Shown piece by piece: positions 41,674-50,451 of a DNA stretch of 64,000 bases. Every line of letters starts with the position of its first letter. The first letter of the stretch is position 1. This DNA comes from Microcaldota archaeon. GTDB lineage: Archaea; Micrarchaeota; Micrarchaeia; Micrarchaeales; Micrarchaeaceae. A program made the translations under genes and the position numbers. The stretch lies in NCBI GenBank assembly GCA_021787495.1, contig JAJYLX010000001.1:62001-126000 (forward strand). Direction: 5' to 3'. The notes below the pieces were generated by a model. That model made no database searches. It was not told where the DNA came from and saw only the letters and a program-made list of their open reading frames with translations.

Positions 41674-42090
41674 GTGCTGTATACGATCCGGTCAAGCCAA
41701 AAAGAGGATGAACGCCTGCATATCTATGTCGCGGCTCCTTACACGCCCGATACTAATAACGTACACGACGCTGCCAGAATCGCGGACAGGAACGTGGCCA
41801 CTGCGATAAGAGCCGGAATAGAAATTATAAAGAAAGGGCACTACCCATACATACCGCACCTTACCCATTTCGTACATCTCAGGATGAATGATGATGAGGC
41901 GCAAGGGAATGACTATTGGTATCCGTTCACGCTGGCATGGCTCAAACGGTGCGATGCCTTGCTGTTCCTTAGCAGCTCCAAAGGAGCAGATGCGGAGCTG
42001 AAATACGCGCAAGAGCACGGCTTAAAGGTATTCCTGCGTATCGAGGATATACCCGCAGTCCCAATCAACAAGGAGGGGCTGAAAGAGTGA
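41674..42090 (+). CDS. Nucleoside 2-deoxyribosyltransferase-like (DUF4406) protein
   Basis: This 138-aa protein of the nucleoside 2-deoxyribosyltransferase/ThiS-like Rossmann group begins its fold at LHIYVAAPYTPDTNNVHDAA and has DYWYPFTLAWLKRCDALLFL, then SSSKGADAELKYAQEHGLKV. This DUF4406-like subgroup probably hydrolyses or transfers N-glycosidic bonds of nucleotides. The only start near the fold is GTG 41674, preceded by GCTAG. It is somewhat more AT-rich than its neighbours. Confidence 0.8.
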   Translation: MLYTIRSSQKEDERLHIYVAAPYTPDTNNVHDAARIADRNVATAIRAGIEIIKKGHYPYIPHLTHFVHLRMNDDEAQGNDYWYPFTLAWLKRCDALLFLSSSKGADAELKYAQEHGLKVFLRIEDIPAVPINKEGLKE

Positions 42091-42168
42091 AGTGGTTGAC
42101 TCCAACCTTTTTATATTTGCCGCATTAATACTATATCGTACTCTTATTCAGAAGACAGAGTGTTCCAG

Positions 42169-42579
42169 ATGAAAGCCGAGAACGGGAAACTCATAGCCAT
42201 AGTGCGCGTCAGAGGGAAGGTCAACCTCAACTACAACATAGAGGAGACGATGCAGAGGCTGAACCTGAAGGCCGTGAACAACTGCTCGCTCATAAGACTC
42301 ACGGACTCGTACAAGGGCATGATAAACAGGTGCCAGAACCACGTGGCTTACGGTGAGATAGACGAGGCAACGCTGTCGAAGATGCTTGCGAGGCACGCCC
42401 CCGATGCAAACGCGAAGGAGGTCATGGAGGGCAAGCTCGACTCGATAAAGGAGGGCATGCCAATCAGGCTGCACCCGCCCAGAAGGGGATACAGGAAGAT
42501 AAAGCAGAGCTTCAATCAGGGAGGGCAGCTGGGCTACATGGGGGGCGAGATAAACAAGCTGATAGGAAGGATGATTTGA
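42169..42579 (+). CDS. rpl30: Ribosomal protein L30 (uL30)
   Basis: This 136-aa archaeal-type uL30 has LIAIVRVRGKVNLNYNIEET, MQRLNLKAVNNCSLIRLTDS, and the C-terminal RLHPPRRGYRKIKQSFNQGG. A TATA-like CTTTTTATATT (42109-42119) precedes it. Its stop overlaps the L15 start (TGATG). In most archaea L30-L15-SecY is the end of the spc operon; here L15 is followed by a glycosyltransferase instead. Confidence 0.94.
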   Translation: MKAENGKLIAIVRVRGKVNLNYNIEETMQRLNLKAVNNCSLIRLTDSYKGMINRCQNHVAYGEIDEATLSKMLARHAPDANAKEVMEGKLDSIKEGMPIRLHPPRRGYRKIKQSFNQGGQLGYMGGEINKLIGRMI

Positions 42580-42989
42580 TGGTCGTAAGGATTGAGAAGC
42601 GCAAGCGGAAGTACCTCGGCACAAGAAGGTGGGGCAAGGGCAACATCAAGAACGCCAGGGGCAAGGGCGACCGCGGGGGCGTGGGCAACGCCGGCGCGAG
42701 GAAGCACAACTTCACCTGGATGACAGCCAAGGCTCCGTGGCTGATAAGCAGGAAGGGCTTCACCAAGTGGAACCAGAGGGTCCTCGAGGAGACCAGCCTG
42801 CGCGAGCTGTCGTCCATGAAGGAGGGCAGCGATGGTTTCATAACGCTGAAAGGCCACAAAGTGCTGAGCAACGGCGCGGTCTCTAGGCCCGTGAAGGTGA
42901 GGGCCGCGGGCTTCTCGAAGAGGGCCGCCGAGAAGATAAGGGCGGCCGGAGGGGAGGCCGTGACGCTCGGCGCCGAGAGCCACCAATGA
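42579..42989 (+). CDS. rpl15: Ribosomal protein L15 (uL15)
   Basis: This 136-aa protein has the basic N-terminal tail MVVRIEKRKRKYLGTRRWGK, then RGGVGNAGARKHNFTW, with the archaeal pattern VTLGAE at the C-terminus. ATG 42579 overlaps the L30 stop codon, so translation is coupled. A TTG at 42576 in the same frame is less likely. No SecY gene follows. Confidence 0.93.
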   Translation: MVVRIEKRKRKYLGTRRWGKGNIKNARGKGDRGGVGNAGARKHNFTWMTAKAPWLISRKGFTKWNQRVLEETSLRELSSMKEGSDGFITLKGHKVLSNGAVSRPVKVRAAGFSKRAAEKIRAAGGEAVTLGAESHQ

Positions 42990-42996
42990 TGCTCAA

Positions 42997-44154
42997 ATGC
43001 CGCTTAACATAGCGTTCTACACTGATTCCTATCATCCGGCAGTCGACGGAGTGGTGACGTCGATAGACAACTTCGCCGCTGAGCTGGAGAGGAGGGGTCA
43101 CAAGGTTTACATCTTCACCGCGGGAAAGAAGGACGGCAGTGAGAGCGCCTACAATGTCTTCTTCGCCAAAGGCGTGCGCTTCAAGAAGTACCCGCAGTAC
43201 ACCTTCGCCGTGTTCCCGTACCTATCGGCCAGCAGGGCGAGGAAGCTAAAGATAGACATGGTTCACGCGCATACCCCGTTCTCGATGGGGATATCTGGGC
43301 TGATGGCCTCGAAGGTCAACAGGGTGCCGATAGTCGGGTCGTTCCACACGCTCTTCACCGACAAGTCGGTGATAAGGGAGTACGTGAGCGAGAACAGCTT
43401 CATCAGCAACATGGCCAACAGGTACTCGTGGAGCTATGCGCGCTTCTTCTACAACAAGTGCGACGTGGTCACGGCGCCCAGCAGGGCCATAGAGGAGCTG
43501 CTCCACAGGCACAGGATAATGGACACGCGGGTCGTGGAGAACGGCGTCAACACCAGGCTGTTCAGTCCCTCCGTCAGCGGCCGCGCCGTGAGAAGGATGC
43601 TGGTCGGAGAAAGCAAGAAGAAGGTCGTGATGTATGTTGGAAGGGTGAGCATCGAGAAGAGACTCGACGTCATGATAAACGCGGCGAGGCTGCTCAGGAA
43701 GAGTGACCTAATATTTGTCATAATCGGCGGGGGGCCGTCGCTGGAGCACTACAAGTCGCTCGTCAGGCACCATGGGCTGGATGGGATGTTCAGGTTCCTG
43801 GGCTTCATCGACAATGCGAAGCTGCCCGAGTACTACGCCGCCAGCGACGTCTTCTGCATCCCGTCGACGTTCGAAACCCAGGGCATAGTCTCGATAGAGG
43901 CTATGGCCTGCGGCAAGCCCGTCGTCGGCGCCGACTACCTCGCGCTCAAGGAGCTCATAAAGAACGGCTACAACGGCGAGAAGTTCACCCCGGATGACGC
44001 AAGGGACTGCGCGACCAAAATAGAAAAGGTTATAAATGATATCGGCAGATATAAGGGAATGGTGGCAACTGCCAAAATGTACTCGATAGAGAGCACCACC
44101 GACAGGCTGCTCGGAGTCTACGAAAAGATAACCGGGCAGGGATCCGCCCATTGA
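42997..44154 (+). CDS. Family 4 glycosyltransferase
   Basis: This 385-aa GT-B enzyme begins PLNIAFYTDSYHPAVDGVVT and has HAHTPFSMGISGLMASK, MYVGRVSIEKRLDVMINAAR and the donor-binding E-x7-E region STFETQGIVSIEAMACGKPV. This close match to diacylglycerol or archaeal glycolipid glucosyl/mannosyltransferases suggests synthesis of membrane glycolipids. It follows L15 by 7 nt, an unusual operon partner. Confidence 0.92.
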   Translation: MPLNIAFYTDSYHPAVDGVVTSIDNFAAELERRGHKVYIFTAGKKDGSESAYNVFFAKGVRFKKYPQYTFAVFPYLSASRARKLKIDMVHAHTPFSMGISGLMASKVNRVPIVGSFHTLFTDKSVIREYVSENSFISNMANRYSWSYARFFYNKCDVVTAPSRAIEELLHRHRIMDTRVVENGVNTRLFSPSVSGRAVRRMLVGESKKKVVMYVGRVSIEKRLDVMINAARLLRKSDLIFVIIGGGPSLEHYKSLVRHHGLDGMFRFLGFIDNAKLPEYYAASDVFCIPSTFETQGIVSIEAMACGKPVVGADYLALKELIKNGYNGEKFTPDDARDCATKIEKVINDIGRYKGMVATAKMYSIESTTDRLLGVYEKITGQGSAH

Positions 44155-44203
44155 ATATTTAGCGTTAATCTTTACAGTCTAATTACACCATACAGGCGAT
44201 TTA

Positions 44204-44926
44204 CTGGAGAATGAGAGCGGACCGTCGGAGGGTGCGGGTCAGGAAGCCCCCACCAAGCCACCGGACCAGTCCGACGCAAAGGAGGCGGCCTCAGCAAGGC
44301 AGAGAGAGGCGAGGAAGGACGAGAAAAGGCCTTCCATACTCGACCTCATAAACGAGTCCAGCCATCCGGAGGCGATAAAGATCAAAGCCGACATAGAGGA
44401 GGTCAGGAAGAAGAGGAGGGCGCTCATAGATCAGATAAAGGCGTTCAAGCGCAGGCTGGCCTACAAGACCGCAGAATCTGAGACGATAGAAAGGTTCCTC
44501 ACAATGAGCCCGCAGGGCGATTACGAGGAGAAGCTGAAGAAGGTCAGGATGCTCAAGAGGCAGAAGGAGAGGCTTGAGTTCCGCATAAGCACGGAGGCCT
44601 CCTCACTGTCTGACGAGAAGGCGCTGATAAGGAAGATAAGGGAGATCAGCGCCGAGATAGACGAGTACATGAAGACCGTGCGCCTAGTGAGGAAGCGCGA
44701 TCTCGTGAAGAAGGACATAGAGGAGTTCAGCGGCAAGGTCGTGGAGCTCAACGGCTCCATAGCCGAGCTCGACAAGCAGCTCGACGTCCTCTATGATTCC
44801 CTGCGGAGGCTCATAAAGGCCGAGAGAGTCCAGGAGCGCAGGAAGAGGCCGGAAAGGAAGGCTCAGCCACCGCCGATGCCGGAGGTCAACCTAGAGGACA
44901 TCGCGGTAATAAAGAAGAGGAAGTGA
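44204..44926 (+). CDS. Coiled-coil protein (COG1340-like) with no standard start codon
   Basis: The frame gives about 240 aa: a Pro/Ser/Ala/Glu-rich N-terminus, then KRPSILDLINESSHPEAIKI and a long coiled coil (about residues 60-215), ending VNLEDIAVIKKRK. It resembles archaeal coiled-coil proteins of the COG1340 kind. The homologous-looking part begins well before the first in-frame ATG (44504), yet no ATG, GTG or TTG exists between the upstream stop (near 44180) and 44504; CTG 44204, behind GGCGATTTA, is the best candidate. An ATG at 44211 is in a different frame that soon closes. The likely explanations are a non-canonical start or a one-base indel. Confidence 0.7.
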   Translation: MENESGPSEGAGQEAPTKPPDQSDAKEAASARQREARKDEKRPSILDLINESSHPEAIKIKADIEEVRKKRRALIDQIKAFKRRLAYKTAESETIERFLTMSPQGDYEEKLKKVRMLKRQKERLEFRISTEASSLSDEKALIRKIREISAEIDEYMKTVRLVRKRDLVKKDIEEFSGKVVELNGSIAELDKQLDVLYDSLRRLIKAERVQERRKRPERKAQPPPMPEVNLEDIAVIKKRK

Positions 44927-44957
44927 AGCCGGCTAGATTGATGAAAGAGGGCGGTAC

Positions 44958-45047
44958 ATGCAGCAAGGAAGCAAGGCTCCTCGCTGGGACGATGGACAGA
45001 CAGAAAAAGGACAGGCCAATAAAGGATTCGAAATAGACAGAGAGTGA
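44958..45047 (+). CDS. Possible 29-aa small protein
   Basis: ATG 44958, preceded by GGGCGGT, opens a 29-codon frame (MQQGSKAPRWDDGQTEKGQA and 9 more residues) that ends at TGA 45047, 5 nt before the aCPSF2 start. Codons are in keeping with neighbours, but the length allows chance. A second frame from 44941 (31 codons) overlaps it, so evidence is weak. Confidence 0.22.
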   Translation: MQQGSKAPRWDDGQTEKGQANKGFEIDRE

Positions 45048-45052
45048 ATACG

Positions 45053-46363
45053 ATGGAAATCTCATTTTACGGTGCGGCTGGAGAGGTAGGAAGGAGCTGC
45101 ATAATGGTGAGCACCAAGAGGACAAGGGTATTGATGGACGCCGGAGTGAAGTTCGGCAAGCGCGAGGAGCACCCGCAGATAGAGGACGACGTGGCTAGGA
45201 GGGTGGACGGCATAGTGCTCAGCCACGCGCATCTGGACCACAGCGGCTACCTGCCGCACATATACTCGGCCGGGTACGGCATGGAGCTGTACGCGACGAA
45301 GCCGACGCTCGAACTGACGACCGTCCTGATAAGCGACTATATGCACCTGTCCGCGCCGCAGGACGTGACGAAGGCCGGGCTGAAGTCGTTCATGGCTCAC
45401 TACAAGGCGAAGGAGTACCAGGAGGAGTTCGCGATAGGCGACATGCGCTTCAGGCTCATACCCGCGGGGCACATACTGGGCAGCGCGATGGTGCACGTCA
45501 CCGATGGCAGGAGCAGCCTGCTCTACACCGGGGACACGAACGTCGCGAAGACGAAACTCTTCGACGGTGCGGACATGAAGAACATAAACGCCGACACGCT
45601 GATAACGGAGAGCACGTACGGCATGGCCACGGATGTCTTCCAGAAGGAGAAGGATTCAGCGAAGCTGATGGTAGCGAGCATAAAGGACACGCTCAGGCAG
45701 GGGGGCAAGGTGATAGTCCCGAGCTTCGCGGTAGGGAGGGCGCAGGAGGTGCTGCTGCTCTTCGACGACTACCTCAACTCCGGGCTGCTGCCGAAGGTGC
45801 CGATATACGTCGACGGCATGATAAACAAGGCGATGAGGATACACAGGCACAACGTCATATACTGCCGCAAGGAGCTGCAGAGCAGGATACTTATGAGCGA
45901 CTACGACCCGTTCAAGAACAAGAACTTCGTCGCGGTCGAGAGCAAGGGCCAGCGCGCCAAGATAGCGGCCGAGCGCGAGGCCAGCATAATCGTCACGACG
46001 AGCGGCATGCTCACGGGGGGACCGGTCTTCTACTACCTCCCGAGGCTGGCCTCCAACCCAGCCAACAAGATGATAATGGTGGGCTATCAGGCCGTCGGCA
46101 CGCTCGGCCGCGAGATCCAGGAAGGGGCAAAGCACGTGGAGATCGACAGGCGCCCGGTGGAGCTGAAGCTGAAGGTCGAGACATTCCACCTGTCCGCGCA
46201 CGCTGACCGCCCCGGCCTCGAGAGCCTGATAAGCAAGGTCAACGGCCTCGAGAACGTCTTCATAGTGCACGGCGAGAAGAGCAAGTCCGAATCCCTGAAG
46301 GAGTACGCGGCGAAGCGCTTCAACGCGACGGTCCCGGAGATGGGCAGCAACTTCACGGTCTGA
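45053..46363 (+). CDS. aCPSF2 / beta-CASP ribonuclease
   Basis: This 436-aa metallo-beta-lactamase and beta-CASP RNase has MEISFYGAAGEVGRSCIMVS, motif 2 SHAHLDHSG, motif 3 PAGHILGSAM, motif 4 YTGDTN, TESTYG, and beta-CASP motifs IIVTTSGMLTGGP, plus HLSAHADRPGLESL. There are no N-terminal KH domains, so this is the aCPSF2-type paralogue rather than the aCPSF1 transcription-termination factor. ATG 45053 matches the family start. Confidence 0.93.
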   Translation: MEISFYGAAGEVGRSCIMVSTKRTRVLMDAGVKFGKREEHPQIEDDVARRVDGIVLSHAHLDHSGYLPHIYSAGYGMELYATKPTLELTTVLISDYMHLSAPQDVTKAGLKSFMAHYKAKEYQEEFAIGDMRFRLIPAGHILGSAMVHVTDGRSSLLYTGDTNVAKTKLFDGADMKNINADTLITESTYGMATDVFQKEKDSAKLMVASIKDTLRQGGKVIVPSFAVGRAQEVLLLFDDYLNSGLLPKVPIYVDGMINKAMRIHRHNVIYCRKELQSRILMSDYDPFKNKNFVAVESKGQRAKIAAEREASIIVTTSGMLTGGPVFYYLPRLASNPANKMIMVGYQAVGTLGREIQEGAKHVEIDRRPVELKLKVETFHLSAHADRPGLESLISKVNGLENVFIVHGEKSKSESLKEYAAKRFNATVPEMGSNFTV

Positions 46364-46385
46364 TTGCATATTTTTGAGTGATGAG

Positions 46386-46952
46386 ATGAGGATGGCAGAG
46401 GTGCAAAGGAAGCTAAAAGAAGGGAACACGGAGTTCGCCGCGACGAACACGGACTACAAGTCGCTGGTTTCCGGCCAGCACCCGAACGTCGCCATGGTAT
46501 CATGCTCAGACTCGAGGGTCGACCTCGCGATAGTCCTGAGCGCTAGGCTGGGTGAGATCTTTCAGCCGGGCAGGCCGATAGGCGAGGCAATGGATGATAC
46601 GACGGTGGCAGGATTCGAGTACGCGGTCGCGCACCTCGGAGTCGAGAGCATGATAATCGCCGGACACACGGGATGCGGCGCGCTCACCGAAGCGCTGAAG
46701 CTGCTCAAAGAGGGCGCCTCTCCAAAGGAAGCTGCCCTGTTCAGGACGATCAAGGGCCTTTCCAACAACATCTCAGCGGATTACGACCTCGAGACCGCAG
46801 CATGGGAGAATGCGAGGAAGCAGGCCTCTGAGCTGCTCCGCCGGAGCGAGAGCGTTTCATCCGCGGTCAGGCACGGCAAGGCGGAGCTCGGCGTCCTCGT
46901 CTATGACATATCGACGGGCAGAATATCCGACATAGAGCTCGTGAAGCCCTGA
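46386..46952 (+). CDS. Beta-type carbonic anhydrase
   Basis: This 188-aa protein has the zinc ligands of beta-carbonic anhydrase: Cys40 and Asp42 in SCSDSRVD, then His94 and Cys97 in AGHTGCGAL. It interconverts CO2 and bicarbonate. A GAGTGAT sequence precedes ATG 46386; ATG 46392 is equally plausible. A divergent stretch FQPGRPIGEAMDDTTVAGFE replaces the usual R-N-A-G helix, so this is not a canonical subclass. Confidence 0.85.
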   Translation: MRMAEVQRKLKEGNTEFAATNTDYKSLVSGQHPNVAMVSCSDSRVDLAIVLSARLGEIFQPGRPIGEAMDDTTVAGFEYAVAHLGVESMIIAGHTGCGALTEALKLLKEGASPKEAALFRTIKGLSNNISADYDLETAAWENARKQASELLRRSESVSSAVRHGKAELGVLVYDISTGRISDIELVKP

Positions 46953-47191
46953 CCACCGGTCGTGCGTATAGGAAGTTGACATTTGATCTCAGAAAGGCTT
47001 ATTTTATTCCATTTGCATGAACATTACAAACCTTTTCCTCATTAAGACCTTTTTATGAATTCGTTACTTAACAGGTCTGTCTTCGCTTTGCGCCTATTTG
47101 TCAATTCCCTATCGTGCGTACCCGCACACAACCATTAAAAAGCTTCATGAACCAATTGTACCGGTACCGTATTGGTGTGGGAGCAAGGTCT
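46953..47191. other. AT-rich intergenic region
   Basis: This 239-nt stretch contains several T-runs, such as TTTTTATG at 47048-47055, and a TATA-like CATTAAAAAG near 47132-47141 that probably drives the basic-tail gene. No tRNA, hairpin or ORF with coding character was recognised. Confidence 0.4.
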
Positions 47192-47590
47192 ATGAAGTCT
47201 GAGAAGAAGAAGATGGAGAAGGAGCTGGAGCAGATCAAGCGGATGCAGTCGATAAACGACATAATAGACAGGGGCAGCTCCGAGAACACCCTGCTTTACA
47301 CATCCTCCAGGGAGAACGAGTCAATTGGAGACGACGCCATAGACAATATGCTCAACAGGATGGCCGGCAAGGAGAACGAGCGCGAGATACGCATGGTCGA
47401 AGGCATCGGCAAGGTAAGCGCATCTAGGCGGGAACGCGGGCGTTCTGGCGCTACCGCCAGGCGCGCTCATCACGCCAGGCCCGCCCGCCACAAGAAGCCC
47501 ATCAACAATTCGAAGCACCCGCACCGCGCTACGCGCAGCAGGGCAGCGCCGAAGCGCTCAGCGCGCTCGAAACCGAGAAGGCGGAGATAG
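47192..47590 (+). CDS. Unknown protein with acidic/helical N-terminus and strongly basic tail
   Basis: This 132-aa protein starts MKSEKKKMEKELEQIKRMQS with a predicted helix, has a middle acidic part (ENESIGDDAIDNMLNRMAGK), and ends with about 50 residues dominated by Arg, Lys, His, Ala and Pro (KRSARSKPRRRR). I recognise no family. The tail suggests nucleic acid or ribosome binding. ATG 47192 is chosen for its AAGGT-containing upstream; the frame is open to 47114. Confidence 0.6.
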   Translation: MKSEKKKMEKELEQIKRMQSINDIIDRGSSENTLLYTSSRENESIGDDAIDNMLNRMAGKENEREIRMVEGIGKVSASRRERGRSGATARRAHHARPARHKKPINNSKHPHRATRSRAAPKRSARSKPRRRR

Positions 47591-47670
47591 CACGCGCGGC
47601 CAGATCAGGCTCGCCTCAAGCGCCATGTTACTAGTGGTCTCTGCCCGCACCTTGTGCAATTGGTAATATC

Positions 47671-48675
47671 ATGACCCTTATGGAGATGGCCAATGGGATG
47701 AAGGGCGTTTTCTGCATGACGCACGCACCGGATTTCGACGGCATATCGAGCGCCGCGCTCATCGTGCACTACATGAAGGCGCCAGAGAGCCACCTGTTCT
47801 TCAGCTATCCGAACGTGGAAGACCTGCGCGACGGCATGGGGGCGCTCCTCTCTGCGGGGCCGGAAGGCTCGCTGATAATCTTCACGGACGTGTCGGTGAA
47901 CGACGACGCGGTGCCGTACATACTCGAGGCGATAGGCAGGCTGAAGCAATCGGGGAACAGCGTCGCCTGGATAGACCACCACCCGTGGAGCGAGCACGCC
48001 GCGAAGGAGCTCGAGGGTGCGTGCGACTTCCTGCTGTGGGGCGAGGGCGACGAGTGCGCCGCCGAGAAAGCCATAAGCGCCCTCGGCGCATCGGACGGGT
48101 ATGCAGCGGAAATAAAGAGGTTGGCCCACATAACCGACTTCAACCTCCCGCTCCCAAAGGGCGAGGAGGAACTGATACTGGACATGGTGCGCGCCATAAC
48201 CTACCTGAAGAACAGGAATGACATGACCGGGAGCCTGAGGAGGATGGCCGGGCTCGTATCGCGCGGAGACTTCCGCAACCAGTTCATACTCGACGCCGCG
48301 CAGGCCTACATTAGGGAGTCAAAACAGGAGATAGAGAGGCTGAAGCAGGACTGCTCGCTCCATGAGGTGAACGGCTACAGGATCGGCATAGGGTACGCGC
48401 GCAACATACAGAGCACGCAGGCGTGCGCCATAATCGAGGAACAGCTGCATACGGACATAGAGGCGTTCATAAACACTGAAGACTACAAACTCAGCCTGCG
48501 CAGCCGCAAGGGAGTGGACTGCTCCGCCATAGCATCAGCGTTGGGCGGCGGAGGCCACCCACAGGCATCGGGGGCGGTGCTCGAAATAAAGGACGACGGC
48601 GAGATACAGAAAGGGATATCCGCCATACTGAAAGCCGCAGCGTCGTCGCTCCATAATGGTAAAGGTGGCCGATGA
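47671..48675 (+). CDS. DHH/DHHA1 family phosphoesterase
   Basis: This 334-aa protein has DHH motifs: THAPDFDGISSAALIVHY near residue 17, IIFTDVSVND, and the name-giving AWIDHHPW; then the DHHA1 domain with SALGGGGHPQASGAVL. It resembles RecJ-like or nanoRNase-type archaeal phosphoesterases that degrade short RNA or cyclic dinucleotide products. ATG 47671 is used; later in-frame Mets (47683, 47698) are possible. Its stop abuts the next start. Confidence 0.9.
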   Translation: MTLMEMANGMKGVFCMTHAPDFDGISSAALIVHYMKAPESHLFFSYPNVEDLRDGMGALLSAGPEGSLIIFTDVSVNDDAVPYILEAIGRLKQSGNSVAWIDHHPWSEHAAKELEGACDFLLWGEGDECAAEKAISALGASDGYAAEIKRLAHITDFNLPLPKGEEELILDMVRAITYLKNRNDMTGSLRRMAGLVSRGDFRNQFILDAAQAYIRESKQEIERLKQDCSLHEVNGYRIGIGYARNIQSTQACAIIEEQLHTDIEAFINTEDYKLSLRSRKGVDCSAIASALGGGGHPQASGAVLEIKDDGEIQKGISAILKAAASSLHNGKGGR

Positions 48676-49368
48676 ATGTGCAGGATGTTTGCCTACGTCG
48701 GAAGCTCCCACGCTGAACTCAACGGCCTATACATCGCGTTGAAGAAGGCTGCCATGCACGATAGGACCTTAACCTGGATTGATGATAAGCAGCACAGGGA
48801 CGGCTGGGGCTGTGTAATCCTCAATGGCAGTAACCTGATATATCACAGGTCGATGAATCCTATATTCAATGACGCCTTTTCTATTCCAAGAATAAGCGGT
48901 AAGACATACGCCATATTCCATGCTAGGAAGGCAAGGAAGGGAACAAAGAAGATAGGCTTGCCCGTCTTTTCCCATCCCTTCATGGCGGAGACAGATAGTA
49001 GTACAATATTTCTGGCGCACAATGGCTCTCTCACAGACCCGATTCCAGATACCAAGGTGGATAGCGAGATTGCATTAAAGATGATAACCGAGAGGGGAAG
49101 CCTTAAACGGGCGCTCGGTACGCTGAAGAAAAGAGATGAGAGAGGCCTCAACCTCCTGGTGCTCACTATACACCGAACAACCCGGGAAGCAAAACTAGAA
49201 TATCTGAATTATTGGAACAAGAAAACCGTTAAAATGGAGAAATACCAGTATTACAGATTATATAAAAAGAGGTTAAAAGCCGGTTCTGCGGTCTTCTCGT
49301 CAACCTTAGGGGACTGGCTCGGCGGCACCAAAACCGAATACGGAAAAGTCATGGCACTGGTGGGCTGA
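48676..49368 (+). CDS. Class II glutamine amidotransferase
   Basis: This 230-aa protein has catalytic Cys2 at the N-terminus (MCRMFAYVG, exposed after Met removal), HRDGWGCVIL, IFHARKARKG with the substrate-binding Arg, and FLAHNGSLTD, the oxyanion-loop signature of Ntn-type amidotransferases. It is most like the YafJ/DUF3700-like stand-alone class. There is no synthetase partner domain, so the ammonia acceptor is unknown. ATG 48676 directly follows the DHH gene stop. The gene is noticeably AT-richer than both neighbours, suggesting later acquisition. Confidence 0.87.
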   Translation: MCRMFAYVGSSHAELNGLYIALKKAAMHDRTLTWIDDKQHRDGWGCVILNGSNLIYHRSMNPIFNDAFSIPRISGKTYAIFHARKARKGTKKIGLPVFSHPFMAETDSSTIFLAHNGSLTDPIPDTKVDSEIALKMITERGSLKRALGTLKKRDERGLNLLVLTIHRTTREAKLEYLNYWNKKTVKMEKYQYYRLYKKRLKAGSAVFSSTLGDWLGGTKTEYGKVMALVG

Positions 49369-49695
49369 ATGGCGACGATTGACGACTTCATGAGGATAGA
49401 GCTGCGCGTGGCAAGGATAACCGCGGTCGAGGACCTGCCCACGCGCAAGCCGATGTACAGGCTGGACCTCGACCTCGGGGAGCTCGGAAGCAGGCACATA
49501 GCCGCCGGCATAAAGGACTTCTATACAAAGGAGGAGCTGCTCGGGAGGGACATAATCGTGGTCGCGAACCTCGACCCGAAGAAGGTTGGGGACTTCGTGT
49601 CCGAGGGAATGCTGCTCGCTGCAGAGGACGACCTGGGGAACGTCGTGCTGCTCGGCCTGGACAGGCCGCTGCCCCCCGGCAGCAGGATCCACTGA
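49369..49695 (+). CDS. tRNA-binding OB-fold protein (MetRS C-terminal / EMAPII-like)
   Basis: This 108-aa protein begins DDFMRIELRVARITAVEDLP and has MYRLDLDLGELGSRHIAAGI, IIVVANLDPKKVGDFVSEGM and LLAAEDD, the tRNA-binding OB-fold seen at the C-terminus of MetRS and in Arc1p/EMAPII. As a free subunit it likely assists MetRS. ATG 49369 starts at the previous gene's stop. Confidence 0.9.
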   Translation: MATIDDFMRIELRVARITAVEDLPTRKPMYRLDLDLGELGSRHIAAGIKDFYTKEELLGRDIIVVANLDPKKVGDFVSEGMLLAAEDDLGNVVLLGLDRPLPPGSRIH

Positions 49696-49765
49696 TCCGC
49701 AGCGTGTATTCCTTTACCACCATCAAGTGGAAACTTTTATAGCGTGGAACTCCCATTTACAGTGG

Positions 49766-50383
49766 GTGTTGGAATTGTTCGAATTACCTGAACTGCCATA
49801 CGCGTACGATGCGCTCGAGCCATACATAAGCAGGCAGATACAGGAGCTGCACCACGACAGGCATCACAAGGCCTACACCGACAACCTGAACAAGGCGCTG
49901 TCGGTCCATCCAGAGTGGGAAGGAAAGAGCATCGAGGAGATAATAAGGGGCTACGCCAGCGCGCCCGACGACATACGTACCGCGCTGAGGAACCATGGAG
50001 GGGGCTACTACAACCACTCCCTATTCTGGCTCATGATGTCGCCGAAGAAGGACCAGAGGCCCGAAGGTTCGCTCCTCGACGCGGTCGAGGCCTCATTCGG
50101 CAGCTATGACGCGTTCGTGAAGCAATTCAGCGATTCCGCCGGCAAGCTTTTCGGCTCCGGATGGGAATGGCTCGTGCTCGACAACGGCAAGCTGGCGCTG
50201 ATGAGCACTGCGAACCAGGATTGCCCGCTAACGCAGGGCAAGGCGCCGCTGCTCGGCCTTGACGTCTGGGAACACGCCTATTATCCGCAGTACTACAACA
50301 AGCGCCCGGATTACGTGAGTGCATGGTGGCACGTCGTCAACTGGGAGGACGTGCAAGAGCGGTTCGATAGGGCAGGGAAGTAA
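49766..50383 (+). CDS. sod: Iron/manganese superoxide dismutase
   Basis: This 205-aa protein has metal ligands His29 (ELHHDRHHKAY), His in GGGYYNHSLFWLMM, and Asp/His in LDVWEHAYYPQYYNKR. It converts superoxide to peroxide and oxygen, indicating exposure to oxygen. GTG 49766 is the start: TATA-like ACTTTTATAG lies about 30 nt upstream and there is no ATG near the fold start. Confidence 0.94.
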   Translation: MLELFELPELPYAYDALEPYISRQIQELHHDRHHKAYTDNLNKALSVHPEWEGKSIEEIIRGYASAPDDIRTALRNHGGGYYNHSLFWLMMSPKKDQRPEGSLLDAVEASFGSYDAFVKQFSDSAGKLFGSGWEWLVLDNGKLALMSTANQDCPLTQGKAPLLGLDVWEHAYYPQYYNKRPDYVSAWWHVVNWEDVQERFDRAGK

Positions 50384-50451
50384 GGCTGCCCTAACCGAAT
50401 TGACTACTGCCGTATTATAAACCTTGCCGCGCATAAGCCTGTGCTGATAGA

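Noticed and set aside
44941-45036. Second short frame (31 codons) between the coiled-coil and aCPSF2 genes
   Set aside because: No Shine-Dalgarno-like sequence at the right distance and it overlaps the slightly better 44958 frame; neither is convincing.
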